This document shows, piece after piece, positions 15,545 to 22,761 of a stretch of DNA of 27,389 nucleotides. The number at the start of each line of letters is the position of its first letter. Positions within the stretch are counted from its first letter, which is position 1. The notes below the pieces were generated by a model. It saw only the letters and a list, made by a program, of their open reading frames with translations, was not told the origin of the DNA and did not search any database. Source of the DNA: DASRPD01 sp035646535 (GTDB lineage: Bacteria > Actinomycetota > Acidimicrobiia > IMCC26256 > JANYLB01); NCBI GenBank assembly GCA_035646535.1, contig DASRPD010000072.1, forward strand, positions 1 to 27,389, read 5' to 3'. Both the position numbers and the translations under genes were made by a program.

Positions 15545-16657
15545 ATGCCGATCAGCCCGATGGACGAGTTCCTCGCCCATCAGACTCCCGAGACCTTCGA
15601 TCATGTCGCCACGTCAGACCGCAATTTCTACGACCGGTACTACTTCAACCTCCACGCGTCGTCCGATGAGATCTTCCTCGTCACCGGGATGGGTCAGTAC
15701 CCGAACCTCGAGGTCATCGACGGGTTCGTGACGATCTCCCACGGTGATCGTCAGTACACGGTGCGGGCGTCGCGCGAGTTGGGGGGCGACCGCCTCGACA
15801 CGAGCGTGGGCCCGTTCACCGTCGAGGTGATCGAGGGTCTCAAGACGTTGCGGCTCACCTGTGAGCCCAACGAGTGGGGCCTCGCGTTCGACCTGGTGTG
15901 GCGCGGGGCGACGCCCGCGCTCGAGGAGCCGGTCACCTTCTCGCGCCGTGGCGCTCGGGTCACGATGCACACGTCTCGGTACGCGCAGGTCGGGTGCTGG
16001 GAAGGCACGCTCGAGGTCGCGAGCCAGCACTACGACGTCACCCCCGACCGTTGGCACGGCGCCCGCGATCACTCGTGGGGGGTCCGCCCCGTCGGCGAGC
16101 CGGAAGCACCGGGCATCGGCATCAAGCCGTACCTGAGCGGAGAGTTCGGGTTCTTCCACAACTGGATGCCCATGCAGTTCGACGACCACATGATCAAGGT
16201 GTCGATCGACGAGGACGCGGACGGGAACCGGATGGTCGAGGAAGCCGTGCGGATCTACAACGTCGGTGACGACCGGCCCGAGGATCAGCTCGGCCGCCCC
16301 GAGGTCGCCATCGACTACATCCCCGGCACCCGGGAGATGGCCCGCGCCGAAGTCACGTTCTCGGATGGGCCCAGCATCACGAACACGCCGCTGCGAACTG
16401 TCTTCCTCAAGGCCGGCTCCGGCTACTTCTACGACGAGGAGTGGGGCCACGGCGCCTACCGGGGCCCGCTCGAGGTCCAGGGTCTCGTCCACGACATCGG
16501 TTCGCCAGCGGAGCGGCGCGACATCGCGGATCTCTGCGAGACGCTGTGCCGCTTCGACCTCGAGACGGGCCAGGTCGGTTACGGCATGCACGAGAACATG
16601 TGCCTGGGGACCCACCACCCGACCGGCTTCCACACCCCGGACGCAGCCGCGCCCTGA
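15545..16657 (+). CDS. Lipocalin-like conserved protein (DUF7064/DUF7065 type)
   Basis: A 370-aa soluble protein; ATG 15545 lies 26 nt after the GH65 stop with GAGAGGACG upstream. It lacks a signal peptide and membrane helices. The N-terminal half has DRNFYDRYYFNLHASSDEIF, then GMGQYPNLEVIDGFV and many short beta strands. The signature DRWHGARDHSWGVRP (about 174-188) is typical of the two-lobed lipocalin-like family related to AttH/hydroxyneurosporene-hydratase-like proteins. The second half repeats a strand pattern (FFHNWMPMQFDDHMIKV, VQGLVHDIGS). Actinobacterial members are often near lipid, steroid or polyketide genes and may bind hydrophobic ligands; no reaction is proven for them as far as I know. 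Its position makes it a likely third gene of the GH65 operon, though a functional link to sugar phosphorolysis is not obvious. Confidence 0.7.
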   Translation: MPISPMDEFLAHQTPETFDHVATSDRNFYDRYYFNLHASSDEIFLVTGMGQYPNLEVIDGFVTISHGDRQYTVRASRELGGDRLDTSVGPFTVEVIEGLKTLRLTCEPNEWGLAFDLVWRGATPALEEPVTFSRRGARVTMHTSRYAQVGCWEGTLEVASQHYDVTPDRWHGARDHSWGVRPVGEPEAPGIGIKPYLSGEFGFFHNWMPMQFDDHMIKVSIDEDADGNRMVEEAVRIYNVGDDRPEDQLGRPEVAIDYIPGTREMARAEVTFSDGPSITNTPLRTVFLKAGSGYFYDEEWGHGAYRGPLEVQGLVHDIGSPAERRDIADLCETLCRFDLETGQVGYGMHENMCLGTHHPTGFHTPDAAAP

Positions 16658-16780
16658 CCGCGTCGCCCCGGCCGCCATAGGAGTCGGGTGGAGGAGTCGG
16701 CGGTTGCTGGTCGGGGGAGAACACCGTGTCGGGTCGTGCCTGTTCACGACCGTCAACGGTCATGGTGATTCCCGCTCCGG

Positions 16781-17506
16781 TCACACGAGCTTGGGGAAGA
16801 TGATGAGGAAGACGACGCCTGTCCCCATCACCGTCAGGGCCAGGCTGATCAGGAGCACTCGAGCCCGCAGGGTGTCCATCTTCGAGCTCATTCCCGCGAA
16901 GAACAGCACGGAGGCGAAGAGCACCGTGACGAGGACGTAGTTGTCGCTCCGTTGGTTGGCCGAGCGAGCCGTGGCCGAGCTCTGATCCGCGGTGCGGCTG
17001 AGATCCTCGGAGCGTTCGGCCGGCTCCAAGGTGTACTCGGGGAGCGCGAACGGCGTGTCCGCGGCGTCGGGATTCTCGAGCGGGTCCTGGTCGAGCCAGG
17101 CCTCCAGCGCGGGTCGGAACTCGTCGCGGAACCGTTCGAAGAGAAATCCCGAGAGCGTTGTCGGGTCGGGCGTGTACTCACCGTCGTCCTCGAGCCCGCC
17201 GCTCCCCGCGGCCAGCTCTTCGGCGTTGATGGCCGCGAGCCACTGGAGGTACACCTGGACGTCGATGACGGTGAGCGCGCCTGCCTCGGTCGCGGCGATC
17301 GAAGCTTCGGTGCGCTTGGCCGCGGCCTCGCTGTAGCTGTTGGCCTGGTGCCCGGACCACTTCGTGGACTGGAACGCGGACCACGCGGTGAGGACCGTCG
17401 CGATCGCGAGGATCACGGCCTCCCAGAACTCGAAGCGGCGGTCGAGGCGTTGGGCGCGTGGTGATCGTGTGGGCGCGCTGTCCGTATCGGTGTCGACGTC
17501 AGACAT
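16781..17506 (-). CDS. Unknown protein with three membrane helices and a large extramembrane domain
   Basis: A 241-aa protein. ATG 17506 (MSDVDTDTDSAP) and ATG 17515 (three residues longer) are both possible; neither has a clear ribosome site. An acidic, Arg-rich N-terminus leads into helix one (about 27-45, FWEAVILAIATVLTAWSAF), followed by the conserved-looking STKWSGHQANSYSEAAAKRTEA. A long polar, acidic region holds residues 46-185 (AINAEELAAGSG, PTTLSGFLFERFRDEFRPALEAWL). Two closing helices (about 190-209 and 216-238) end at KLV. This resembles DUF4337-like membrane proteins of unknown role. It converges with the DUF7064-type gene and lies 107 nt from the next upstream minus-strand operon, so it may be a separate unit or its distal member. 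Confidence 0.75.
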   Translation of the reverse strand: MSDVDTDTDSAPTRSPRAQRLDRRFEFWEAVILAIATVLTAWSAFQSTKWSGHQANSYSEAAAKRTEASIAATEAGALTVIDVQVYLQWLAAINAEELAAGSGGLEDDGEYTPDPTTLSGFLFERFRDEFRPALEAWLDQDPLENPDAADTPFALPEYTLEPAERSEDLSRTADQSSATARSANQRSDNYVLVTVLFASVLFFAGMSSKMDTLRARVLLISLALTVMGTGVVFLIIFPKLV

Positions 17507-17613
17507 GACGGTCATTGTGGTCGGTGAGGATCGCGTCGTGACGGATGGTCGGCGCCGAATGGTTGCTGCGCGAGACCCTGTGGCTGGGGCCGGTTCGATC
17601 CGCGCCGGCCGGG

Positions 17614-18129
17614 TCAGCGGTTCGGGGTCCGGCGCGACGCGTGGCGCCAGGCCACGATCACGACCCAGACACCGACCATCAGCCAGATCGCGGCCAACAC
17701 ACTCGTGATCGCGGTCGCGTAGTCGAGCGGTTGGACCGTCGGGTTGTCGGGCGCGGTGGCCCGCCCGTAGCCACGCAGCGGCGCCCAGCCGACGGCGAGC
17801 ACGATCGCCGAGGCCATGAGCCCGGCTCGGAGCGGCGGGCGCCACCGCGCACCGACCGCGGCGACGATCACGACCCCCACGAGCACGACGAGCGGTGCGA
17901 TCACCAAGTCAGCCAGGAGGTCGGCGCCGACGACCCAGGTCGCGAGGTCGAAGGGCCGAGTGCCCCGTGACTGACCGAGTACGCCACGGATACCGGAACC
18001 CATGATCGCGATGCCGACGGCCGCCCCGATCCAGAAGACCGCGCCGCCCGGCTCCTCGGGCGGAAGGTCATCGCCCGCCGGCTCATCACCGGCAGGCGTG
18101 TCGCGGGTGGGCTCATCGTGCGGGCTCAT
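17614..18129 (-). CDS. Four-helix membrane protein, last gene of the redox/glycosyltransferase operon
   Basis: A 171-aa protein whose ATG (18129) overlaps the stop of the molybdopterin oxidoreductase by 4 nt (ATGA). The first 30 residues are acidic and Pro-rich (DEPTRDTPAGDEPAGDDLPP). Four hydrophobic segments follow: about 33-52 (VFWIGAAVGIAIMGSGIRGV), 65-92 (WVVGADLLADLVIAPLVVLV and on), 98-115 and 136-160 (AITSVLAAIWLMVGVWVVIV). The protein ends with a basic tail (RHASRRTPNR). I know no named domain. Coupling to the cytochrome-b/Moco protein suggests a partner, for example a quinone-side or assembly subunit, but this is inference only. Confidence 0.75.
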   Translation of the reverse strand: MSPHDEPTRDTPAGDEPAGDDLPPEEPGGAVFWIGAAVGIAIMGSGIRGVLGQSRGTRPFDLATWVVGADLLADLVIAPLVVLVGVVIVAAVGARWRPPLRAGLMASAIVLAVGWAPLRGYGRATAPDNPTVQPLDYATAITSVLAAIWLMVGVWVVIVAWRHASRRTPNR

Positions 18130-19331
18130 CGCACCACCAGTCGGGTGACCCACTTGGTCTGCATCACGCCCGGGCGGTTGGGTCCGATCAGCCGCAGCGG
18201 GTACCCGTGGTCCGAGTCGAGCGGCTCGCCGCCGACCAGCAATGCCAGCAGTGTGTCCGGGTCGTGGGCCTGCCACGGGTTGAGCTGGGAGCTGCGGTAG
18301 CTCCGCCGTTGCTGGAGCGAATCGACCCGCACCGAGGCGCCCGGGTCGGCGCCGGCCCGTTCGAGCAGGTCGCGTACCCGCACGCCGGCCCAGGACTGGG
18401 AGGTGCTCCAACCCTCCACGCACGCGATCGGAAGCACCGCGGAGTGCTGCGGCAGCGCGCGCACCTCTGCCAGCGACAGGTCGAGCTCGGTGCTCACCCT
18501 GCCCGTCACGGTGAGGCGGAAGTCCTCAGCCCGAGCCGAGTCGGTGACCCCGGCGGTTCGTGCGGTTCGGTTGACCGGGAAACCTTGGGGCCCGTCGTTC
18601 GGTCGTCGAGGTGCGAGGAGGGCGAGCCGTTGCAACGGGGCGAACGTCTGGCCGACGGTCACCAGCGTGAGCAGACCGCTTGTGCCGAACACCGTCGCGA
18701 GGAACTGCCGTCGGTCGGTCCGGGCAAGCTTCTCCGCGGCCGCGTCCGCCGCGTCACCTTCGTCGGTCCCGTCAGTTCGGGTCGCGGGGCGCGGTGGGAC
18801 CGAACGGCGGGCGAACGCGTGACGGGTCGTGGTCCACTTGGCACCCACGTGTACGACGAGGGCCCCGATGGTGATCCACGCGATCCAGTAGTGCGCGGCA
18901 CGGAAGTTGAACGGCCACGGGTACCAGAGGTTGATGTTCGCGAGACCACTGAAGAGCATGAACAACCCACCGCCGACGAGCGGCAGCAGGCTCACCCGCT
19001 CGATGAGCTGCGCGACGCTCGTGAACGGTGGCCAGGCGAACAGCTTCGGGTAGACGACCCACAACTTCGCGAGCAACAGTGGAATCGCGACGATGCCCGT
19101 GGCGACGTGCAGCCCCTGGGTGACCCGATACAGCCCGGCGGGGCGCGACGGAAGGCGAAACCAGCTCGTCGGGTCCTGGGCGAGGTGCGAGTAGAGACCA
19201 GTCGCGAAGCAGACGACGAACGCCGCTCCCAACGCGCAACCGAGGATCGCGGCCAGCCGCTCGTGGTGGAGGCGGCTCGGGAAGCTGTCGGCCCGAAGCG
19301 GCTTGTGCTCGGTGATCGCCGCGAACCTCAT
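18126..19331 (-). CDS. Cytochrome-b-like membrane domain fused to a molybdopterin (sulfite-oxidase fold) domain
   Basis: A 401-aa fusion. Residues 25-165 carry four hydrophobic helices with histidines at 49, 75, 147 and 161 placed as candidate haem-b ligands (GLYSHL, TQGLHVATGI, RAAHYWIAW, LVVHVGAKW). Residues 204-232 form a fifth hydrophobic segment led by a twin-arginine motif, TDRRQFLATVFGTSG. The C-terminal part (250-401) is an oxidoreductase molybdopterin-binding domain. PIACVEGWSTSQSWAGV contains Cys304, the expected molybdenum ligand, and YPLRLIGPNRPGVMQTKWV is the closing signature. MsrP/YedY and sulfite oxidase share this fold; substrates include methionine sulfoxide and sulfite. The physical fusion of electron donor and catalytic domain replaces the separate MsrQ-type partner. 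The start overlaps the methyltransferase stop by 4 nt. Confidence 0.88.
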   Translation of the reverse strand: MRFAAITEHKPLRADSFPSRLHHERLAAILGCALGAAFVVCFATGLYSHLAQDPTSWFRLPSRPAGLYRVTQGLHVATGIVAIPLLLAKLWVVYPKLFAWPPFTSVAQLIERVSLLPLVGGGLFMLFSGLANINLWYPWPFNFRAAHYWIAWITIGALVVHVGAKWTTTRHAFARRSVPPRPATRTDGTDEGDAADAAAEKLARTDRRQFLATVFGTSGLLTLVTVGQTFAPLQRLALLAPRRPNDGPQGFPVNRTARTAGVTDSARAEDFRLTVTGRVSTELDLSLAEVRALPQHSAVLPIACVEGWSTSQSWAGVRVRDLLERAGADPGASVRVDSLQQRRSYRSSQLNPWQAHDPDTLLALLVGGEPLDSDHGYPLRLIGPNRPGVMQTKWVTRLVVR

Positions 19332-19966
19332 CGCCGGAGCTGCGCGAACGTCCGGTCACCGTCGCGCCAGAGCTCGACGACCGCGAGGCCCGCGTCGGCG
19401 GCGTGCACCTCCAGCTCCCCCGGGCCGACATGGGTCCACGCGAACCACGGACCGGCGTGCTCGGCGGTCTCGAACCGCACCTGCTCGACCGAGGCCCGTC
19501 CGTCGGCGGCGTCGAGCTCGACGAGGAGGCGGCCGTCGCCTCGGAGCAGCGAGCTCGCCCGGCGGAGCAAGGTCAGCGGGCAGCCGCCGATCCCCACGTT
19601 GCCGTCGAGGAGCAGGGCGGTGCCCCAGCGGCCCGCTCCGGGGACGCGCTCGAACACCGAGCGATGCAGCACCGGCGCGCCCTGGGCGTGCGCGACGCGC
19701 AGCGCCGGAGGGGAGATGTCGATCCCGAGGGTCACGACACCGGCCGCGGCGAGGCTCAAGACGTGGCGTCCGGGCCCGCAACCGACGTCGAGCACGGGGC
19801 CGGCAACGCGCACGAGGACCCGTAGGTCGACCGCAGACGGTGCCGCGAGCCAGCGAGTGGTCGGGAGGTCGAGCACGACCCCGTCGCGTCGGCGCAAACA
19901 CACGCCTTCGCCTGCGGGAGGCCCCCCGGGGGTCCCGCCCGTCCCTCGGGCTTCGGTGACCGTCAC
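19328..19966 (-). CDS. Class I SAM-dependent methyltransferase
   Basis: A 212-aa protein from GTG 19966, overlapping the DUF2064 stop by 4 nt. VLDVGCGPGRHVLSLAAAG (about 58-76) is the glycine-rich SAM-binding motif I, and GIDISPPAL contains the acidic residue that contacts the ribose. LLLDGNVGIGGCPLTLLRR resembles motif IV with a conserved Asp-Gly-Asn, as in small methyltransferases that accompany DUF2064/GT2 genes. RGDGRLLVELDA is motif VI. The N-terminal RRRDGVVLDLPTTRWLA is typical of this actinobacterial subgroup. The acceptor is unknown; the neighbours suggest a glycolipid or sugar intermediate. GTG start and overlap make the assignment of the 5' end firm. Confidence 0.87.
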   Translation of the reverse strand: MTVTEARGTGGTPGGPPAGEGVCLRRRDGVVLDLPTTRWLAAPSAVDLRVLVRVAGPVLDVGCGPGRHVLSLAAAGVVTLGIDISPPALRVAHAQGAPVLHRSVFERVPGAGRWGTALLLDGNVGIGGCPLTLLRRASSLLRGDGRLLVELDAADGRASVEQVRFETAEHAGPWFAWTHVGPGELEVHAADAGLAVVELWRDGDRTFAQLRR

Positions 19967-20628
19967 GGTTGAACCTCGGCGAGGTGGTCACCGGCGTCGA
20001 TCTCGACGAAGCGGCGGGCGAACGACGTCGTGGGAGCCGCGGCGGCGACCGACGCGGCGTCGCGGTACTCATCGACGTCGCGAAGCTCGGTGAGCCGCCG
20101 CGGCCGGTGGCCCCGAGCGACGAGGCGGTCCCACTGGAGGGCGCCGGTACGGTCCGTGCTCATGGGCACGCCCAGGAACACCTCGGGGTCGGGTCGTCGG
20201 AGCCCGATCGCCCACCAACCGCCGTCGAGAGCCATACCCAGCACCGCGTCGGTGCCCGGGGCATCCAGCGTGGCCATCGCATCGGTGAGGAGTCGGGCCG
20301 TCATCTGCGGTGTGTCCATGCCGACGAGCAACGCCGGGCCGCCGGCCTCGTCGATCGCGGCCGCGAGTCGGACGTCCAAGGTGGCATCGGGTTGCGGTAC
20401 GACGTCGAAGTGTGTCGGTAGCCATGACCCGGAGCGCCCGTCGAGGGCGACCAGTCGACGACGTGCCGGTGTTGCCGCGACCGCGGCGCAGGTGTCAACG
20501 AGCGCAGCGGCCGCGAGGCTCGCGGCCTCTTCTGCAGTGCACGGAGGGCACAGGCGGGTCTTGACTCGGCCCGGGATCGGCGCCTTGGCCATCACGACGA
20601 GCGTGATCGTGTCGTGCACGGTGCTCAT
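19963..20628 (-). CDS. DUF2064 / TIGR04282-family nucleotidyl- or glycosyltransferase-like protein
   Basis: A 221-aa protein starting at ATG 20628, overlapping the GT2 stop by 4 nt. VVMAKAPIPGRVKTRL (11-26) is the family's N-terminal nucleotide-binding segment. LLVGMDTPQMT holds the metal-binding Asp, and GMALDGGWWAIGL is the second signature; together they outline a GT-A/nucleotidyltransferase fold related to CofC and MobA. Databases name some members arsenosugar biosynthesis glycosyltransferases, but that name comes from a different genomic setting. In actinobacteria the gene repeatedly sits beside a DPM1-like GT2, as here. The likely role is making or transferring an activated sugar to a lipid carrier; donor and acceptor are unknown. 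Confidence 0.88.
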   Translation of the reverse strand: MSTVHDTITLVVMAKAPIPGRVKTRLCPPCTAEEAASLAAAALVDTCAAVAATPARRRLVALDGRSGSWLPTHFDVVPQPDATLDVRLAAAIDEAGGPALLVGMDTPQMTARLLTDAMATLDAPGTDAVLGMALDGGWWAIGLRRPDPEVFLGVPMSTDRTGALQWDRLVARGHRPRRLTELRDVDEYRDAASVAAAAPTTSFARRFVEIDAGDHLAEVQP

Positions 20629-21263
20629 CGCAGCAGTCGACCCATGTCCCGCACGGCGCGTGCGGTGCCCCGCACGGTTCCGGTGACCTTGGAGCGCCCG
20701 ACGCGCTCGGTGTAGGACACCGGCACCTCGGTGATCCGCCAGCCGCCGGCCGCAGCGGCGAGCACCATCTCGAGCGGCCAGCCGAAACGTCGGTCACGTA
20801 GGCCCAGTCCTACCAGCGCGTCACGTCTTGCCGCGCGCATCGGTCCGAGGTCGCGCAGACGCACGCCGGCGCGACGCCGGATCTCCCACGCAAGCGCCCG
20901 GTTGGCGAGCCGGGCGTGGAGCGGCCAGCCACGCGCGTTCGTACGTGCGCCGAGGACGAGGTCGGCGGAGTTGTCGACCACGGGGGCAACGACGTGGGAG
21001 AGGTCTCGTCCGGAGAACGATCCGTCACAGTCCATGAAGCAGACGACGTCGGTGCGTGCGGCCGTCAAGCCTGCCCAGCACGCCGCGCCGAAACCCCGCA
21101 GGGGCTCGGTGACAACGGTGGCGCCGCCGGCTCGAGCGACATCGGCGGAGCCGTCGGTCGATCCGTTGTCGACCACGATTGGGTGGAAGCCGTCAGGAAG
21201 CGATGCCAACACACCGGGTATGGCCCCAGCTTCGTCGAGCACCGGCAGGACGAGGTCGATCAC
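20625..21263 (-). CDS. GT2 glycosyltransferase, dolichyl-phosphate-mannose-synthase-like
   Basis: A 212-aa protein beginning at GTG 21263. The GT-A fold is complete but short: LVLPVLDEAGAIPGVL (4-19), VVDNGSTDGSADVA (30-43), FMDCDGSFSG (76-85, the DxD metal motif Asp78-Asp80) and LVLGART. ITEVPVSYTERVGRSKVTGT (about 178-197) is the C-terminal signature of the polyprenyl-phosphate sugar transferases. There is no C-terminal membrane pair, so it probably associates peripherally and loads a sugar onto a polyprenyl phosphate. It is the first gene of the minus-strand five-gene operon. A TACGTT element ends 7 nt before the GTG, suggesting leaderless transcription. Confidence 0.9.
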   Translation of the reverse strand: MIDLVLPVLDEAGAIPGVLASLPDGFHPIVVDNGSTDGSADVARAGGATVVTEPLRGFGAACWAGLTAARTDVVCFMDCDGSFSGRDLSHVVAPVVDNSADLVLGARTNARGWPLHARLANRALAWEIRRRAGVRLRDLGPMRAARRDALVGLGLRDRRFGWPLEMVLAAAAGGWRITEVPVSYTERVGRSKVTGTVRGTARAVRDMGRLLR

Positions 21264-21270
21264 GTCGGCG

Positions 21271-21276
21271 AACGTA
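21271..21276 (-). promoter_or_regulatory. -10 element of a probable leaderless promoter for the minus-strand operon
   Basis: On the minus strand TACGTT (a TANNNT actinobacterial -10) is followed by 7 nt and then the GTG at 21263. That spacing puts transcription start at the first base of the start codon. No Shine-Dalgarno sequence is present before this GTG, which agrees. Confidence 0.55.
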
Positions 21277-21316
21277 CCTGCGGCGCGTCGGGGATCGGTG
21301 GTGCAGGCGCTTACGA

Positions 21317-21324
21317 TTCGCGAA
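21317..21324. promoter_or_regulatory. Palindrome TTCGCGAA in the divergent promoter region
   Basis: An 8-bp perfect palindrome near the middle of the 112-nt region between the two divergent operons, about 40 nt from each predicted -10 element. It is a candidate regulator site, for example for the response regulator encoded in the right-hand operon. OmpR-type regulators more often use direct repeats, so this is only suggestive. Confidence 0.3.
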
Positions 21325-21363
21325 ACTCACCCGGTGGGCCGGGGTGCGCCGACCCGGCGTTTG

Positions 21364-21369
21364 TAGTCT
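21364..21369 (+). promoter_or_regulatory. -10 element of a probable leaderless promoter for the plus-strand operon
   Basis: TAGTCT matches TANNNT and is followed by 6 nt (CAGGTC) and the GTG start at 21376. Transcription would begin at the start codon. No convincing ribosome site or -35 box is seen, as is usual for leaderless actinobacterial genes. Confidence 0.55.
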
Positions 21370-21375
21370 CAGGTC

Positions 21376-22761
21376 GTGACGGACGTCGCCCAGCGCGCTC
21401 ACGGTGCCATCCGCTCGACGGTCGACGTGTCCGGAGCAGGTGGCGCGCCCGCTCTCGAGGAGCGCCACCGGGACCGCGGCCACTGGTGGCTCGCGGTGCT
21501 CGCGCTCGCCGTCTGGTTCGCGATCATCGCGATCACCAAGGTGTGGGGTGACCACGTCGTGGCGGTCGGCGACACCCTGCGGCTCAACGCACCGCCGCTC
21601 ACCGGGGCGTATCGCGCGCACATCGACGCGGGAATGATCCCCACCATCGCGGTGGGACTGGCGGCGATCGTCGTGCTCCCGACTGCGGCCATGCGACTGC
21701 GCTGGGGGCAGCTGTTGCTGTTGGTCGGCACGTTCTCCGTGGCGTTCGCGTTGGCGCTCGCGGTGCTGCGCGGCTGGGGTGGAATCACCGATCCGCTGCT
21801 CGGTGGGCAGTACATCCGGACGGTAGGTCGGGTCGGGGACCCCTTCACCTTCCTGAGTCAGTTCACCGATCGACTCGCCGAGTACAACATTCACACCCAG
21901 GGTCATCCGCCCGGCATGGTCCTCGTCCTGTGGGCCATGGCCCGGGTTGGATTCGGTGGCGTCGCGTGGAACGCCGTGCTCGTGATGGCCGGTGGCGCCG
22001 CGTCCACCGCCGCGGTCCTCGTGGCCCTACGGGATCTCGCCGACGAGGTACAGGCGCGCCGTGCCGCACCCTTCTTGGCCGTGGCGCCGGCCGCGATCTG
22101 GTGGTCCTCGGGCGATGCGCTCTTCGCGGGCGTGTCGGCGTGGGCGGCGACGCTCGTGATCCTGGCGACGAGCCACGACGGCCGGCGGAGCGATGTCATG
22201 GCGGTGGCCGGTGGATTCCTGTTCGGCGTCACCGCGTTCTTGTCCTACGGGTTGGTCCTCGTCGCGGTCATCCCGCTCGTCGTCGCGGTCGCTCGGCGCC
22301 GGTTTCGCCCGCTCGTGCTCGCCGCGCTGGGTGCGGCACCCGTCTTCCTCGCGTTCCTTGCCGCCGGGTTCTGGTGGTTCTCGGGTCTTCTCGCCACGCA
22401 CGAGCGGTACTACGCCGGTGTCGCCGGCCGCCGGCCGTACGAGTACTTCGTGGTCGGTAACGTCGGTGCGTTCGCGCTCGCGCTCGGTCCGGCGGTCGCG
22501 GTCGCGCTCGCGTGGCTGCGCGACCGTCGGGTCTGGCTGCTCGCCGGCGGTGGGTTGTTGGTCATGGTCTTGGCCGATATCAGCGGCATGTCGAAGGCCG
22601 AGGTCGAGCGGATCTGGCTGCCGTTCGTTGGTTGGGTGCTGCTCGCGACCGCCGCGCTCGGTGCTCGTTCGCTCGCTCGGCTCCCTGCGCGCCGCGCGTG
22701 GCTCGCGCTCCAGGTCGCGACCGGATTGGCTATCGAAATGGCGATACGGTCGCCATGGTGA
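21376..22761 (+). CDS. Polytopic membrane protein, GT-C glycosyltransferase-like
   Basis: A 461-aa protein from GTG 21376. After a polar 35-residue leader there are about ten to twelve hydrophobic helices. The first external loop is long and contains VGDTLRLNAPPLTGAYRAH. A second loop has GGQYIRTVGRVGDPFTFLSQFTDR cut by YNIHTQGHPPGMVLVLW; this HxxxHPPG segment recalls the catalytic loop region of PMT/ArnT-type GT-C enzymes, which move sugars from polyprenyl-phosphate carriers to periplasmic acceptors. KAEVERIWLPFVGW near the C-terminus is also typical of actinobacterial relatives. Pairing with the divergent DPM-like GT2 supports a flow from cytosolic loading to external transfer, but the acidic catalytic residue is not certain. 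Its stop overlaps the response regulator start. Confidence 0.75.
   Translation: MTDVAQRAHGAIRSTVDVSGAGGAPALEERHRDRGHWWLAVLALAVWFAIIAITKVWGDHVVAVGDTLRLNAPPLTGAYRAHIDAGMIPTIAVGLAAIVVLPTAAMRLRWGQLLLLVGTFSVAFALALAVLRGWGGITDPLLGGQYIRTVGRVGDPFTFLSQFTDRLAEYNIHTQGHPPGMVLVLWAMARVGFGGVAWNAVLVMAGGAASTAAVLVALRDLADEVQARRAAPFLAVAPAAIWWSSGDALFAGVSAWAATLVILATSHDGRRSDVMAVAGGFLFGVTAFLSYGLVLVAVIPLVVAVARRRFRPLVLAALGAAPVFLAFLAAGFWWFSGLLATHERYYAGVAGRRPYEYFVVGNVGAFALALGPAVAVALAWLRDRRVWLLAGGGLLVMVLADISGMSKAEVERIWLPFVGWVLLATAALGARSLARLPARRAWLALQVATGLAIEMAIRSPW

Noticed and set aside
15614..16756. 380-codon minus-strand frame across the DUF7064-type gene
   Set aside because: Asp/Val/Arg-rich antisense translation without motifs, typical of GC-rich coding DNA read backwards.
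16748..16761. GACCGT-CA-ACGGTC inverted repeat between convergent genes
   Set aside because: The 2-nt loop is too tight for a stable hairpin and there is no U-tract; not called as a terminator.
18207..20093. 628-codon open frame on the plus strand
   Set aside because: It is an antisense shadow of the Moco fusion and methyltransferase genes, with low-complexity Arg/Pro/Ser composition and no motifs.
19963..20628. Arsenosugar biosynthesis role for the DUF2064 protein, linked to arsR/arsI
   Set aside because: The database name invites this, but the ars genes are 18 kb away on the other side of many unrelated genes and no arsM or arsS is present; the GT2/GT-C context explains it better.
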